A program made the translations under genes and the position numbers. Shown one piece after another: positions 22,023 through 34,609 of a DNA stretch of 64,000 nt. Each line of letters begins with the position of its first letter. The stretch's first letter is position 1. Under the pieces are notes generated by a model that made no database searches, was not told the origin of the DNA, and was given only the letters and a program-made list of their open reading frames with translations. This DNA comes from Castor canadensis (lineage: Eukaryota; Chordata; Mammalia; Rodentia; Castoridae), in assembly GCF_047511655.1 (NCBI RefSeq), contig NC_133390.1, forward strand, positions 128,889,583-128,953,582. Direction: 5' to 3'.

Positions 22023-23359
22023 AAATAGTATACCCTTTAATGAATGTCATTGTTCCTTCCCTGCTTGACCCTCAATGTTCTCTCTAGCCTCCTGGGATCA
22101 CATCTGTATGTATCATATAATCTACTTGGCACTAAGGTCATTGCCTTAGTTTTGATCGTGCAGGCACCTAAACATAAGCAAAATGAATAGCATCCTAAGG
22201 AGGCTTGGATATTCTCTGTCACTGTGCAAATTTCAGCTGTTGACCTTGGGAGTAGCTGAAATTCAAGAACCCTGGATGTGTTAGTTGACTAAAGCAACAC
22301 TGTAGAACTGATTGAGAATTACAAAATAAAATTTTATCCTCTTCTAATCTAATTAACTGTGGCGATTTGGGCAGATCATTCTGTCTCCAAGCCAAACCTA
22401 ATTTCCTTGTCTACATATAACATGGAGAGAGAATCAATAACTTTTCATGTTCTCTGTTTCAAATTATAAGCAGTCCAAGTTGATCCTACCTGTGGCTTGA
22501 GCTGCTGAAAGCTGTGTCTGACCACCATAGAAGAAAAAGTGGGACTCCCTTTTCTTGGGTGACCCTGTATTTTGAGAGATCTAATATACAATTTTTTAAA
22601 TATTTATTTCATATATGACCTACCAGATTTTTTTTACTTAATAAAGTCCTTTTTATTTAACAAAAACTAAAATATAAGCAAACAGAGTGAGACAAATGAT
22701 AAGACTCTTGATTAACTTACAAGGTATTAATAAAGAGCTGACAATGGGTGTGAGCCTTATAAGCTGTGACATTCAGATATGGATCTTGACCAGTGGACCA
22801 GCTACAACAATTGTTATAGATTATGCTGAGTCCTAGACTAGATTCCAACTAAGGTTGGGTCTTTATCAGTGCTATCCTGGGAAGGGCAGATGCACACAGA
22901 TGTGAACAGTTCTGGGAGAGGTAGTTTGAATTCTTCTTGGGAAGATGCTTCCAGTTGCAGAGCACTAGCTATTTTTACTAAGCATAGAGCTAAGCCATTC
23001 TAGCAGCCATTTTTTTCTTTTCCTTTGTATTAATCTCCCATGTTTCTCCCTGGCTATATTTTCATAACAACCTAACTAGAATGACCTTAGCTCCAAGGAC
23101 ACAGCCTTTACTATTTGGATCCAGGGTATAGTTTGGAATTCTGGGGAAAACTTCAGTTATTAAGGCCCATTCTGATGGCTGGCATATGCGCGGCTTGGTC
23201 TTCGTGATCCTGTATAGATCTTTTGGCTCCTGTTTATGTGGCTACTTCCCAGAATTTCTATTCTGTGGGTCCTGGTGCCTGCTGTAGGTTTAATAGGGAA
23301 AACTGTAGGGCTTGTTTTGACCCTGTGTATGCATACCAAGTGTGCTGCACCATTTTGTT
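22023..23359. other. Unassigned sequence
   Basis: No gene recognised. The longest frame is 61 codons. No confident repeat. Confidence 0.4.
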
Positions 23360-23371
23360 AAAGAAGTTCAG

Positions 23372-23836
23372 ATCTTTGAGCACATGATAAAAACAAGAGC
23401 ACACAAGGGAGGTGTGAAGATAGGTAAGACACCTAAAAAATTAGCTAGCATTTGTTGCCCTCAATGCAGAGAAACTAAAGCAGATACTTTAAAGCAACTG
23501 AGGCCAATAGGAGAAGGGGACCAGGAACTAGAGAAAAGGTTAGATCAAAAAGAATTAACCTAGAAGGTAATACACATGCATAGGAAATTAATGTGAGTCA
23601 ACTTCCTGTATAGCTATCCTTATCTCAACTAGCAAAAACCCTTGTTTCTTCCTATTATTGCTTATACTCTCTCTTCAACAAAATTAGAGATAAGGGCAAA
23701 ATAGTTTCTGCCTGGTATGGAGGGGGTAGTGGGGAGAGGAAGGGGGCGGAGTGGGTGGTAAGGGAGGGGGTGGGGGCAAGGAGGAGAAATGACCCAAGCA
23801 TTGTATGCACATATGAATAATAAAACAATAAAAAAA
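23372..23836 (+). mobile_element. Young L1, 3' end only, with TSD
   Basis: A severely 5'-truncated insertion holding only the 3' UTR. It is flanked by the direct repeat AAAGAAGTTCAG at 23360-23371 and 23837-23848. The G-rich tract lies at 23719-23785, followed by AATAATAAAACAATAAAAAAAA as polyadenylation signal and tail. The 73- and 81-codon frames across it are shadows. Confidence 0.96.
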
Positions 23837-23848
23837 AAAGAAGTTCAG

Positions 23849-25639
23849 CTACTTTATCTGAACCTGTTGGCTTCATCTTTGGGAGGCTGGACATGCCCAA
23901 TCTCTGTATGAGATTCTGCTAAGAGTAGAGAGGTTACCAGAATCATCACAGCACAATATCCTGTGTGCACTGGATGTCTGGCATGCTTCATATCTCCCAA
24001 CTTTTGTCTGTGTTTTCCTCAGTCATAGAAAAAAGTTGCTGACATGTCCAACTTCTGTTCCACTTATTTCTGTTTTCTAACCAGACTCACAGACACCATG
24101 CAGGGCCTTGTGCCTTCCTGTGTTCACCAGAGGAATGCTAACATCTACAGAACTATATAAAGAATGTGTCTTTCTGAATCAAGTTGATGGGTGTGTCCTG
24201 AGAGCCAGGGATTAGCAGGGTCATGAATCACTCAAAGCCATACTCACAAAGTCTTCATTGGCATCTGTTTTCAGTTCCACTTGATTCTCATATAGGGACT
24301 TCCACCAGAGAAACAAGTTGTCCCTACTTTTCATGAATCATTAAGAGAAGGAGTGCAGAAGCAGTGCAGAAGGCTGGCAGTTGATGACAACAGACTATTA
24401 CAAACAGGTTAAGAGCCTTGTTTTTTAAATTTAAATTCTTCCCACTAACTGCTGTTCAAATAATCAGAATGGGATTCTCCCTGAAACTGATTTAATTCTC
24501 AGGAGGAATGAAAAGACATTTAAAGGGCAAAGCAACTTCATAAAATGACATTAAAAGGTTTTAAAATAGTGTTTTGATTCTAAAGGGTGTTTGCAAATGT
24601 CAGAGAAAACATTGATTATAGTCCTAGAAGTTCTTGCTCAGGGCTTCTTAGCTGTCTTTGTCTTAACCAATGCTATTGACTTGTACTCATGGTATGTAAT
24701 ATCTCAGCTACCTTACTTTGTTTGCTTTAACTTTTCTGATCCACTGGTCTTTATCCATATATGAATACAAAGTGCCATCAAATCTGTGATTTTTGTAATT
24801 ACGAACATCTGTGATATTCATAATTCTTATGCTATTTAACTTTTCATATAAATTTTATAGAGATAAAGTCTTAAAAATGGCTATAAGACTTGGCATAGTA
24901 ACTCATGAGGTGTCTTACAAACTCTCAGAAAATGTTGAAAGTTGGTTGCTTCAACAGAGGATAGGATAACAGATGTCTAAAGAAAGGAAAGAGACAACTT
25001 GAAAGTCAAAATGTAATCCTCTTTAAATCCAGACATGAAGTATAACCTCTCCCATATTTCATGAGCTCATATCTCTATGATGAAAATATCTCTGATACTC
25101 TTATTTATTGATATTGTTAGTGGCAGTAAAGAACATGGAGGAGAAAGTTGATCATCATCATAAACACGATTTTGGATAAATCCCTTAATCTTTCTGAATT
25201 CGTGTTCCTGATGTGTAAATAAAGGAGGCCATTATACCTGCTCTGGCTACAGGATTATATTAAGTCTTCAAAGAAATGAGAAAAATGTACATGTGTACTC
25301 TTGTTTTCAGTTTACAAGGGACTTTTAATAATTAGCAAAGCTGAAATCATTAATTTCCCTTCTGATTTTCAGGACCTTTCAGAATCTAAATCTGGAATGT
25401 GTTCATGATATTTAACTTAACCACTTAGTAAGTCTAACTCACAATCATGACCCACTATAACATTTCTACTTACATCAACACATGTCAAATGCAATTGTAC
25501 TAGTATCCCTAACCCTTCCGAACTTGACCAGATACCAAAGGCTGCATAATTTATCAGCAGTAAGTAATAGATGTGGTTTTGGTTTACAATTTTAAGAATT
25601 TTATACAGTTACTAAAAAAAGTCTTACTTTTTTTTAGGT
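23849..25639. other. Unassigned sequence
   Basis: About 1.8 kb without a recognisable repeat or gene. No open frame above 60 codons starts here. Confidence 0.45.
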
Positions 25640-26740
25640 GAGAGGGAGTAGAACTTGTTTTTATTATGAAAATGATAATATGCTCATGGTAAACAAATTA
25701 TAACAGTAATGAAATGTGAAATGTGAAAATTAAATTCTTTCCCTGACCCCTTCTCTAAATTCTCCAAGGGAAACCACTGTTAATAATTTCTTCTATATTC
25801 TTCCAGAAAGTGAATAGAACAAGGCTGATCACACTTCACATTCTTCTGCACCCTTCCTTCCTTCTTTGCTTCCTTTTGCATATATTTTATATATGATATT
25901 TTTCTTCCATCAATACATACAGCTGTATGTATCACATTTTAACTATATAACATAAATTTTAATTTCTTCCATTTTGAAGTATATCACATGGATATGATAT
26001 AATTTTTAGTTACTTCCATATTGAAGTGTATATAAGTTTTTAAGTTTTCTTTTTGGTTGATACTAAATACCCTTGAACATAAAATTTACAGTATCTTATG
26101 AGATGGGTAAAACTATTCTTCCTTTTGCTACAATTATTTAGAATTTTTAAAGCTTACAGTAATGTTGTAACAAACACAAAGAATTCCCATTATTTCCTTG
26201 TCTAGAGTCACTGATGGTAACTTTTAAATTTCACCATTGTTACTTTCTCTTTCTTGAAGTATATATTGATATATATGTATATTATAGAATCAGTTGAGTG
26301 TAAATCAAACACATCATGACACTTCATCCCTAGATACTTCAGTGTGTATCTCTTAAGATCTAGGCCATTCTCTACATAGAGTACTGTCATTGGCACACTC
26401 AGAAAATGCAAAACTCACTCAATAATCTTATATAGTATATGGGCCATATTAAAATTTTCTCATTTTTCATCCTCAAAGTTCTTTGTAAATGTTACTATTG
26501 TTGCACGTATCAGATCCAGGCAATATCACTAAATTTCATTGAGAAGTCTCTTATTCTAGTCTCCTGTAATCTAGTGCAACCGTTATATTTCACGTTGCTG
26601 TGACATTGACTTTATTTGAAATGTTTGGGTCAATTATTTTATAGAATGCTCCATATTTGGCTTGTCTGTTTGCTCCCTCATGATTAGATTCAGGTTAAAT
26701 ATTTGTTGCAAGAATATTGCATAGTTAATCTTTTGTACTT
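25640..26740 (-). mobile_element. Probable old L1 3' UTR fragments, antisense
   Basis: Features fitting antisense L1M 3' sequence are 'GGGAAACCACTGTTAATAATTTCTTCTATATTCTTCCAGAAAG' (25769), 'TTTATAGAATGCTCCATATTTGGCTTGTCTG' (26639) and 'CTCATGATTAGATTCAGGTTAAATATTTG' (26677). Similarity is patchy and subfamily boundaries are unclear. Confidence 0.45.
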
Positions 26741-27339
26741 TCCCTTTCATCCTCTCAGAAGGAAATGGGGTTTCAGTTTATTGGATTGCTGATGATGCTC
26801 AGATGATCACTTAGTTAAGGTTGTTTCAACACAGATCTTTTCATGGTAGTTTTATTATGCTTTTAATTAATATGCTTATTAAAAATAAGGAGTCTGAGTG
26901 GTTACTTTAAGACACCGTGCCTGTCCTATTCCTCAACAACTTTGCCTAGTTGTTTCATTCTGTATTGATGATCACTTCCTGTATTAATAATCCAATTCTA
27001 ACAGTCAAATGGTGATTTTATTTTTTCTTTTTTGGGTACCACTTAGATTCTTCCTTCTACCTCCACCTTTCCCAATGTGTTATAATTCATCACTATGCTC
27101 CAAATGCACTAAATTTCCTGTGGCAGCACTGTCTTTTGTCTGTCTCCTATGTCCTGGTGATTTTCTTGCTTGCTTTATAGATGTGATATCCCATGATTAT
27201 CTTATATTTTCCAGGTCCTGAACTAGGAATCATTTTCTTCTCTAAAGAGCGTGAATCCTTTAAAATATGAATTTCGTTTAGGAACCAAGACCTGGGCGCT
27301 GGGATGTTCATTGGTAGTACAGTGTTTTTGTTACTAGGC

Positions 27340-27610
27340 CAGGAGTTAGCCAATAACAACCTGTAGATTGTCTCCTGTCTGTGGCCTATTTTTGTACAGC
27401 CTAGGAGCTAGGAATGATTTAAAAAAAATTCTAGGGTTGGAAAAAACAAGAATAATAAAAATCAAACAAACAAATACTAAAATAACCAAAAGAAACAATA
27501 AACAAACCAAAATAACTTACAAAGAATATGAAACAGAGACTATATATTGCCCACACAGCCCTAAGTATTTATTATTATGTCCTCTATGGAAAAAAGTTTG
27601 TCAATCTCTG
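27340..27610. mobile_element. hAT-Charlie-like non-autonomous element with 8-bp TSD
   Basis: The left end CAGGAGTTAGCCAATAAC and the right end GTTTGTCAATCTCTG are diverged terminal inverted repeats of the 'cagGGgttGGcaaac' type. The interior ('GTGGCCTATTTTTGTACAGCCTAGGAGCTAGGAATG') matches a common mammalian hAT relic. The flanks TACTAGGC (27332-27339) and TTCTAGGT (27611-27618) agree at 6 of 8 bases, as expected for an old hAT target duplication. Confidence 0.7.
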
Positions 27611-28094
27611 TTCTAGGTTTTTGCAGGAAAAATATTTTGTAAGTAGTATTGAGTTTATAGTACCTAAAATTCAATTCTTGCATCATGTCTTTTTTTCTGA
27701 TTTCCCCCTCATCTATTCTATACTATTAACTCCCTTCTGCCAATGATAACCTGGTTTACAGGTTATAATATTTCCAAGTTTCAGAAATACCCTATCAGCA
27801 CCATTATTAAAAACAAATTACTAATTCAAATTCAAGATTTTTTTGTGAATTTTTTTGGTATTCTTAGAATATATACTTCTAAGACTATACTGTTAAGGTA
27901 GTCTGTTCTAAAGTTATTCAACTAATTATCTCCCCATGTGTTTATTTTTATCAATGTATATTAAGTTCATTAGTTTCTATTCATATTCAGTTTTAGGGTA
28001 CTTCTTTTTTATACTTTTTAATTAATTTTATTTTTGAACATGCAAAATAATTACATGATTGAAACATTAAAGTATATGTCAAGCTTAACTTAGA

Positions 28095-28900
28095 GTTATT
28101 TCATTTCCAGAAGCATCCTTTTCTTCTATTCCTATACACCCCTGTAGGAATTATTCTTACTAGATTTTGTTTCAGCTTTCTGTGTTTACTTTTATAAAAA
28201 TTATAAAAGGGAATATATATATATATATACATGTAACAGATCATATTTATTTTTGCATTTTGATCAAATTAATATAACAAATAATGAATATAAAGTATAA
28301 ATAAATATTTGATCAGCTGTATACTTTTGAATATGTTTATTTTTCTTTTGTCTCTTTCTTATACAATATATTATATGTACTTCTTATCCTTCAATCTTTC
28401 TACTTCAAAATATACTGTGGATACAAATTACATCAATTTATAAAGGTGCTTTTTCTTCTTCCTTATGGCTGCAAAATACTCCTCTGTGTGGATCTATCAT
28501 GTTTTATTCACACCATTCTATTAATGATAGTTTGGATTTTTTCTTTGATTCCAATATTTCACTATCTCTGTGAATAATCTTGCATATATGCTTTGTTTTC
28601 TTTTTTGGAGGTGAAACTTCAAGGTAAAATTTCTATTGCCAATTTCTCCTTTATTAGAGTTGCTCCTTTTTAAACTACCACCAGAAATGTATGAATATGC
28701 CTATTTTTTCCGTAGTCCCACCACAGAGTAAGTTATTCTCATTAATAATTTGAACTTTTTGTCAAGTTGATAGGTGAGAAATACCTCAGCTTAGTTCTGA
28801 GTTATATTTCCTTCTTATTATATGCCAAACAATTAGTGAGGGATTATTTTTTATTTCATTATTTCCTTTTTAGGTACTGGCTGCATCTGTTTTTAACTTA
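28095..28900 (-). mobile_element. Old L1 3' fragment, antisense
   Basis: 'TTCCTTATGGCTGCAAAATACTCCTCTGTGTGGATCTATCATG' (28459), 'ATTCCAATATTTCACTATCTCTGTGAATAATCTTGC' (28550) and 'TAAACTACCACCAGAAATGTATGAATATGCC' (28672) follow the antisense order of L1 ORF2 3' sequence. Heavily decayed. Confidence 0.65.
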
Positions 28901-29422
28901 TTAGTTTACTATATTTTAGGTAGAAGAACTTACTTCTTAATTGCTATAACTATATGAGGAATCTTAATTGAATCCGGCTCCATGCCCTAGAATAAATACA
29001 TATTTTAATTACTCTTGGGCACCATGGCTCCGATAAAAACCAGTTTGCCTACAACAAGCAAATGATTACTCCAGCAGATAGATGTTTGGCTCTGAACCAC
29101 TCATCTATGTTTCATAGACAGATAAATCAAGGATAATGTAGGCGACAGTGATCATAAGCTGGGAGCATGGTTGCCAAGTGAAGACTTTATGACAATTCAA
29201 AATGAGAAAACAGGAATGAACTCATGACACTTTGAAAGTGGAAGACCAGAAATTAGCTGTCAGGAACATTGAAACTCACCTCAGGCCTCTTGTAGAGTAT
29301 AGCTGCTAAGTCCCTTGGGGGTCTGGCATCTGCCCAGGTCCTTCAGAGACACCTCACCAACCAGAGGCAAATGCTAAAACAGTTCTAGAAAGGTCTTCAC
29401 TTCCCAATGCAGAAAGGAAATA
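28901..29422. other. Unassigned sequence
   Basis: No gene or repeat recognised. It ends in the tandem duplication listed next. Confidence 0.4.
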
Positions 29423-29516
29423 CACTTATGGACAAAGGATTCAAAATCATGCAATAATAAGAGGAACCACACTTATGAATAAAAGACTCAAAATCAGGTA
29501 ATAATGAGAGGAACTT
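29423..29516 (+). repeat. Tandem duplication, two 47-bp units
   Basis: Units at 29423-29469 and 29470-29516 begin CACTTATG and share about 40 of 47 positions, including TCAAAATCA and AGAGGAAC. A local duplication old enough to have diverged about 15%. Confidence 0.85.
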
Positions 29517-29600
29517 ATAAGTAAAAAAAAATAGAAAAACTGGAAAAACTCATCTCACAAATAAAATGGTATCTAAGTGTTCTATAAACCTGTATAAAAG

Positions 29601-30036
29601 TGTTCCACCCCTTTTGTTCTGGCAAAGAAAAACTGCACTGGATGCAGGAAGACTTTATTAAAGATTATTTCAATAGGAGACAGATTAAACTCAACTCCAA
29701 TGATACAAAAAGCAGGAGAATTGTAAGCATTAAGTGAACTAGTGGAAAAGAATTGGAGGGCATCAGAGGGGAGGAGGGTCAATGGGATCAGGCCATCTGT
29801 GTCACTTAAGGAAGTGAGGTGCCTGCTCTACCACAGAAACTCTGGATTCTTTCTCTCTCGACTGTTACTTCTCAAAGGGATGGGTCCCAGGTCCACTTCT
29901 GTGTTGTAAAACTATCCAGAGACTGGAAGATGTTCATGCTAAGGGGGCAGAAATGCTCCAAGAAAGAGGAGCTCTATGGCCTACAGTCAGGAACACTGGT
30001 CTAAAGCTTAACTAAGCTGAGGGGAATGATAAGACA
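29601..30036 (-). mobile_element. LTR of an ERVL/MaLR-like family, copy A
   Basis: Read on the minus strand: TGTCTTATCATTCCCCTCAG at the start, an AATAAAG polyadenylation signal near 29658, and a GGAACA end, about 436 bp with TG...CA termini. The same sequence occurs at 32088-32564 in the opposite orientation. No viral genes lie beside it, so it is probably a solo LTR. Family is assigned by size and general form only. Confidence 0.65.
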
Positions 30037-31255
30037 TCTTGGTAATTCTGAGATTATTCATTAATTTTAGCTCATTATTATCACTATTCACTTCAAAACT
30101 ATTAGTGAAATTCTGGAGTTGGTAGCAGAAATCTAAGTGAAAGAAATACGTTAAAGTGCCCAATACAAAGTCTGGTCCATGTAGAAATTTTTGCTGGATG
30201 AAATGAACAAATAGTTGAATAAAAATTGGTTTACTGGTGAATTTGTGCACACACATGAACAGCAGAATTTGAGTGCTGGTGAGTGAGGTATCATAAACGA
30301 GTGTGCTAATTAATCCCCTAAATGGTCACCAAACATGAAATGATATCCTAGATGTAAAGTGAATTCAGTGTGCAACACTGAAAGGTAGTGTTAATTGGGA
30401 TTGCCACTTCAGGCCTTGAGAATCCAGCTCTATGTGGATTACAGGTACTGCTTGGAATAATCAAAAAGCACATGCATAAAAGATATATCTAACAATTGAC
30501 ATCTCATTTAGTAATGATAAAGAAAAATGAATTCTGCCACATTTTTCCTCTCCTCAATCACTTCATCGCTTCCAAACTGTAGGTAGGGTCATGGCCAGGA
30601 CTGTTAAAATATAATATGACTTTAAAACTCCTTCAAAGGAAATGGTTTTATCCCCATATTAGTAAAGGAACCATTGTTCATGATATAGTACTTCCTGAAA
30701 ATCATACGACAAGGTTAGAAATGTGTGTTGACTGTCTGACTCCAAGCCAGTGCTCTTTCTTTGCAGATAGCGGAAGCTTCTCCAGTGTGTTTTTCTGGGG
30801 GGCATTTGTGAAGAAAGTTAGGAAGTACTCAATAGCACTGTAATGTTACCGCTTAAAATAAAGTGGGAAAATTCAATAAACACCAACTCCAGCAAGTTAT
30901 TTGCCTCTAATTTTAGAATGCCTGCAACAAAACAACCACAGTAACAACCAAGTGACTGCTGTCAACACCTTCACTGCTGGAGTGAGGGCTCCACATTTGT
31001 ACAACAAGGAAGCTTGATGAGGATTCAAGCACTGTGCTTTTTATGTGCAAATTGCCTGCTTGCTTGTGATAAAAATGAGCTGACAGCCTTTGGTTGTTTT
31101 CACATGAAACTCAGGATCAGAATGTCCACAGTTAACAGGCCTCTGTACTTTTAGCCCACATGCATTTTTTTTTCCAATGTAGGAATAGGAATACTTTAAG
31201 ACTCAGCAACTTCTACCACCTTTGGGGTTCTCTCAGACTTTCCTAGCTTCATTTT
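30037..31255. other. Unassigned spacer between inverted LTRs
   Basis: A possible L2 end lies at about 30150-30225 ('GGATGAAATGAACAAATAGTTGAATAA'). Otherwise nothing is recognised. No retroviral gag, pol or env similarity was seen in the short frames (up to 82 codons). Confidence 0.4.
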
Positions 31256-31259
31256 AATG

Positions 31260-31995
31260 GTGTCACGTACATACAGAAAATTGCACAAATCATAAGGAAA
31301 TTTTTTACAAACTATAAACACTTTTACTTTTTTAAAAAGCTAGTTGGATCAAGAACAAGTATTAGAAGCAACTCAAAGCTGTCCCACCAGCCCTTTTCTG
31401 CCTTGAGCTTCCATCCTTACTCAAGTGAAAAACACCCTCCCAAATTCTTTCACTATAGATTAATTTTAACTATGAACTTCATACACATGGAATCATACAG
31501 CGTATATGCTCTTGTGTCTTCTTTCATTTTATTCAGTACTACATTTAAAGGGCTCACTGATAGAACATTTGCCTGGTATATTCATGGCCTTTGGTTTAAT
31601 CCCTAGCACCAAAAAAACAAAAACAAAGCAGACAAAAAAGAGTAATAATAATAATGACAATATAATAGGTAATTCATTCATCTATATCACATTCATTCAT
31701 ATTCACTTATAGGAATATAACACAATTCATACACTCTCTTATCAGTTGTTTGAGGTGTTCTGGTATTATGAAGAAATCTGCCATAACTTACATAAATTGC
31801 TGTTCAGTTTATATATGTACACATTTCTTGTGTAAATACCCAGTAGTGGAATTTCTAGGTTATAGTATGAGTGTTCACATTTAGTGAATATTTTCAAATA
31901 CTTTCCCAAAGTGTGTGCTATTTTACACTCTGACTGACAGCTTAAGGGTATTACAGTTGCTTTATATTCTCAACATTTGATGTTTCCAGTCATTT
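31260..31995 (-). mobile_element. Old L1 3' fragment, antisense, with an ID insertion
   Basis: 'CATGGAATCATACAGCGTATATGCTCTTGTGTCTTCTTTCATTTTATTCAG' (31487) and 'TTCTTGTGTAAATACCCAGTAGTGGAATTTCTAGG' (31826) are typical of antisense L1M. The block is split by the ID SINE at 31552-31625. Confidence 0.75.
31552..31625 (+). mobile_element. ID-type SINE (tRNA-like)
   Basis: 'GGGCTCACTGATAGAACATTTGCCTGG' (A-box region) and 'CCTTTGGTTTAATCCCTAGCACCAAAAAAAC' (B-box region and tail) match the rodent ID/BC1-type consensus. It lies inside an old L1, so it inserted later. Confidence 0.85.
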
Positions 31996-32087
31996 TGTTT
32001 ATTAAAATAAAATTTAGCTTTCCTAGTGGAATAGTAGTGATCTCTCAATGAAGTTCTAAGTTTTCATTGCTTGATGACTGACTAAGA

Positions 32088-32564
32088 TGTCTTACCATTC
32101 CCCTCAGCTTGATTAAACGTTAGATAGGCTTTTCTTCCTGACTGTAGCTATAAGGTGTCTTTTTCTTACAGCATTTCTGCCTCCTTAAGATAAGTATCTT
32201 CTTTCAGTGTCTTGCCAGTTTTATAACACAGAATTGTATTCTTCAAGGACCTGGGACCCATCCCTCTGAAATATAAACATCAAGAGAGACAGAATCTAGA
32301 GTCTCTGTGGGAGATCAAGAGCCTCATTTCCTTAAGTGACACTTAGCAAGCACAGATGGTCTAATCCCATTGACCCTTCTCCCCTCTGATGCCCTCCAAT
32401 TCTTTTCCACTAGCTCACCCAGTGTTTACAACTCTCCTGCCTTTTGTGTCAGTGGAGTTGAGTTTAATCTTTACCCGGTTGAAATAATCTTGGATAAAGT
32501 CTTTCTTGCTTGCTTGTCTGAATTCAGTGCAGTTTTTCTTTGACATGACAAAAGGGGTGGAACA
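32088..32564 (+). mobile_element. LTR of an ERVL/MaLR-like family, copy B
   Basis: Same family as copy A but on the plus strand: it starts TGTCTTACCATTCCCCTCAG, passes GGATAAAG (a decayed polyadenylation signal, 32491) and ends GGAACA. It is about 40 bp longer than copy A because of small indels. The two copies differ at many positions, so they are not a recent duplication. Confidence 0.65.
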
Positions 32565-32576
32565 CTTAGAGACCAT

Positions 32577-33008
32577 TTTGTTTGTAAAATGCCTTTTTAA
32601 GACTTTCTCCTTGGCCAAAGGCACATGAAGAAATGCTCAACATCTCTAGTCATATAGGAAATGAAAATCAAAACCACATGAAGATTCTACCTCACTCCTC
32701 TCAGAATGGCTATCATGAAGAACACAAACAACAAAAAATGTTGGCAAGGATGGAGGGGGAGAATGGAATGTAAATTAGTATAATCACTATGGAAAACAGT
32801 ATGGAGGCTCCTCAAAAAACTAAAAATAGAACTGCTGTATGATCCAGCAATACTACTACTCAGGATTGATACAAAGGAATGTAAGTCAGGATCCAACAGA
32901 GACACTTGCACACCGATGTTTATTGCAGCACTATTCACAACAGCCAAGCTTTGGAAATGACTCATGTCCTACAACTAATGAGTGGATTAAGAAAAAAAAT
33001 ATATACAT

Positions 33009-33039
<31 letters not shown>

Positions 33040-33775
33040 GCCATAAGGAAGAATAAAACCGTGTGGTTTGAAGGTAAATTGATGCAATTGGAAGACATCA
33101 TGTTAAGTGAGGTAAGCCAGACTTAGAAAGACAAAGGCTGCATGTTTTTCTCTCATATGTAGGAGATAGTAATAATATAAATACAAGCAATATTATGAAA
33201 AGTGGGTCACACTAAGGGATGGTCACTACTGGGAGAGGGAGGGTAAAAGAAGGAAATTTAGAAGGTGAATATGATTGATATACTTTCTATACACAAGAAT
33301 GAATATAGAATTTTTAAACCTGTTGAAATTACTGTAAGAAGGGGACTAAGGTAGAAAGGAGAAAAATAGAGGGGATGAAACCATTTGGGTTATAATACAT
33401 ATATACATGGAAATGTCACAATGAAACTCCCCGTATAGCAAGTCTTAAACAAACAAAAATGCCTTTTTTCAAAAATGAAGAACAAGAAGATAAAACAGTT
33501 TCTGTTTAGGGATTGGTACCTGTGTGGTGGAGAGTATATAAGGAAAGGGTGTAGGAAGGTGAATGTAGTGGAAATATTATATACTCAGATATGAAAATGG
33601 AAAAATGAGACATGATACATGTTGAAACTATTCCAGGAATGGAGAAAAGGGTGTCTGGGGGGTGATAAAGAAGAATGAGGGAGGGGGTGAATTCAACTTT
33701 GATATATTGTAAGAACTTTTGTAAATGTTACAATGTACCCCAGGTATAATAATAATATAATTAAAAAAATAAAGA
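32577..33775 (+). mobile_element. L1, 5' truncated, ORF2 C-terminal region to tail
   Basis: 'GGCCAAAGGCACATGAAGAAATGCTCAACATCTCTAGTCAT' begins the ORF2 3' region. Next come 'GGAAAACAGTATGGAGGCTCC' (32791) and the segment equivalent to 'PTTNEWIKK' (32966-32998). An (AC)n run lies at 33015-33039. It ends in ATAATAATATAATTAAAAAAATAAAG. The 3' UTR lacks the G-rich tract of the young family, so it belongs to another subfamily. Confidence 0.9.
33015..33039. repeat. (AC)n microsatellite
   Basis: 12 AC units within the L1, preceded by ATACATACAT. Confidence 0.95.
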
Positions 33776-33984
33776 TTGTCATTTTCTTGTTGTACTTATG
33801 TCTTTTGCTATGATTTGCATGTGTTTTTATTATTATTTGAATTTGGATCCCAATTTGTTATGCACGTGCATTAAGTGAGCACGGATGTTGGGTCTGAACT
33901 CTCTTGGGTTCATTTTAGCTTGTCTGACAAAACTCAGTCTCAGTCTTTTTAGTCATTGGAACTTCATAGGACACGATGTCAGTT

Positions 33985-34505
33985 AGTGCCAGTGTTCTAA
34001 AGGTTTCTCCACTCCAAAACTACATTGGCTTTTCTAGATCCTTTGCATTTTGCAAATGTACACAGACAAAATTTGCTGAAGTTTTGATTGGGATTGCTAT
34101 TGGGAATCTGTGGGTCATTTTGGGGACTTTATATAAACATGTTGAAATATTTCACCTTCCAATTTATAAGTATGACATAACTCTCCATTATTTTAAGGTT
34201 TTCAAATTTATTATAAAAGTGTTTCAATTTTGCTCTGTATTCACATTAAATGCACTTTTGTAGACTGAGTCATTGGTATTTGACATTTTTGATCTTATTG
34301 AAAATAGTATTTAAAATTTTTGTTTTCTACTCAGGTATTGATATTATACATAAATATCGTTTTATATGGACTTTGCCAATGTTAATCTGGCTAAATGAAC
34401 TTATATATTTCCAAATTTATTCAAATATTTTCATTAATTTATTTCCACTTTATTTTATTAAATATTTCTTATGTATTGAACCACATTATATTGAAATGAC
34501 TTTTC
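33985..34505 (-). mobile_element. Old L1 ORF2 fragment, antisense (left part)
   Basis: 'TTTTGATTGGGATTGCTATTGGGAATCTGTGG' (34084) is the antisense counterpart of a common L1 ORF2 block. More AT-rich antisense L1 sequence follows to about 34500. It appears to continue beyond the LTR at 35166. Confidence 0.6.
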
Positions 34506-34609
34506 TTTCTTTTTTTTTTTTTCAACAACACACATGTGTTTTGCCATTTAGTAATGTTACCAGTGGGAAGTCTCTGAGGAACCTGATCAAAAGATTTTTA
34601 GGCACTTGC

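Noticed and set aside
30037-32087. Internal region of a provirus between the two LTRs
   Set aside because: The LTRs are inverted relative to each other, and no gag, pol or env similarity or primer-binding site was seen; the spacer holds an old L1 and an ID SINE.
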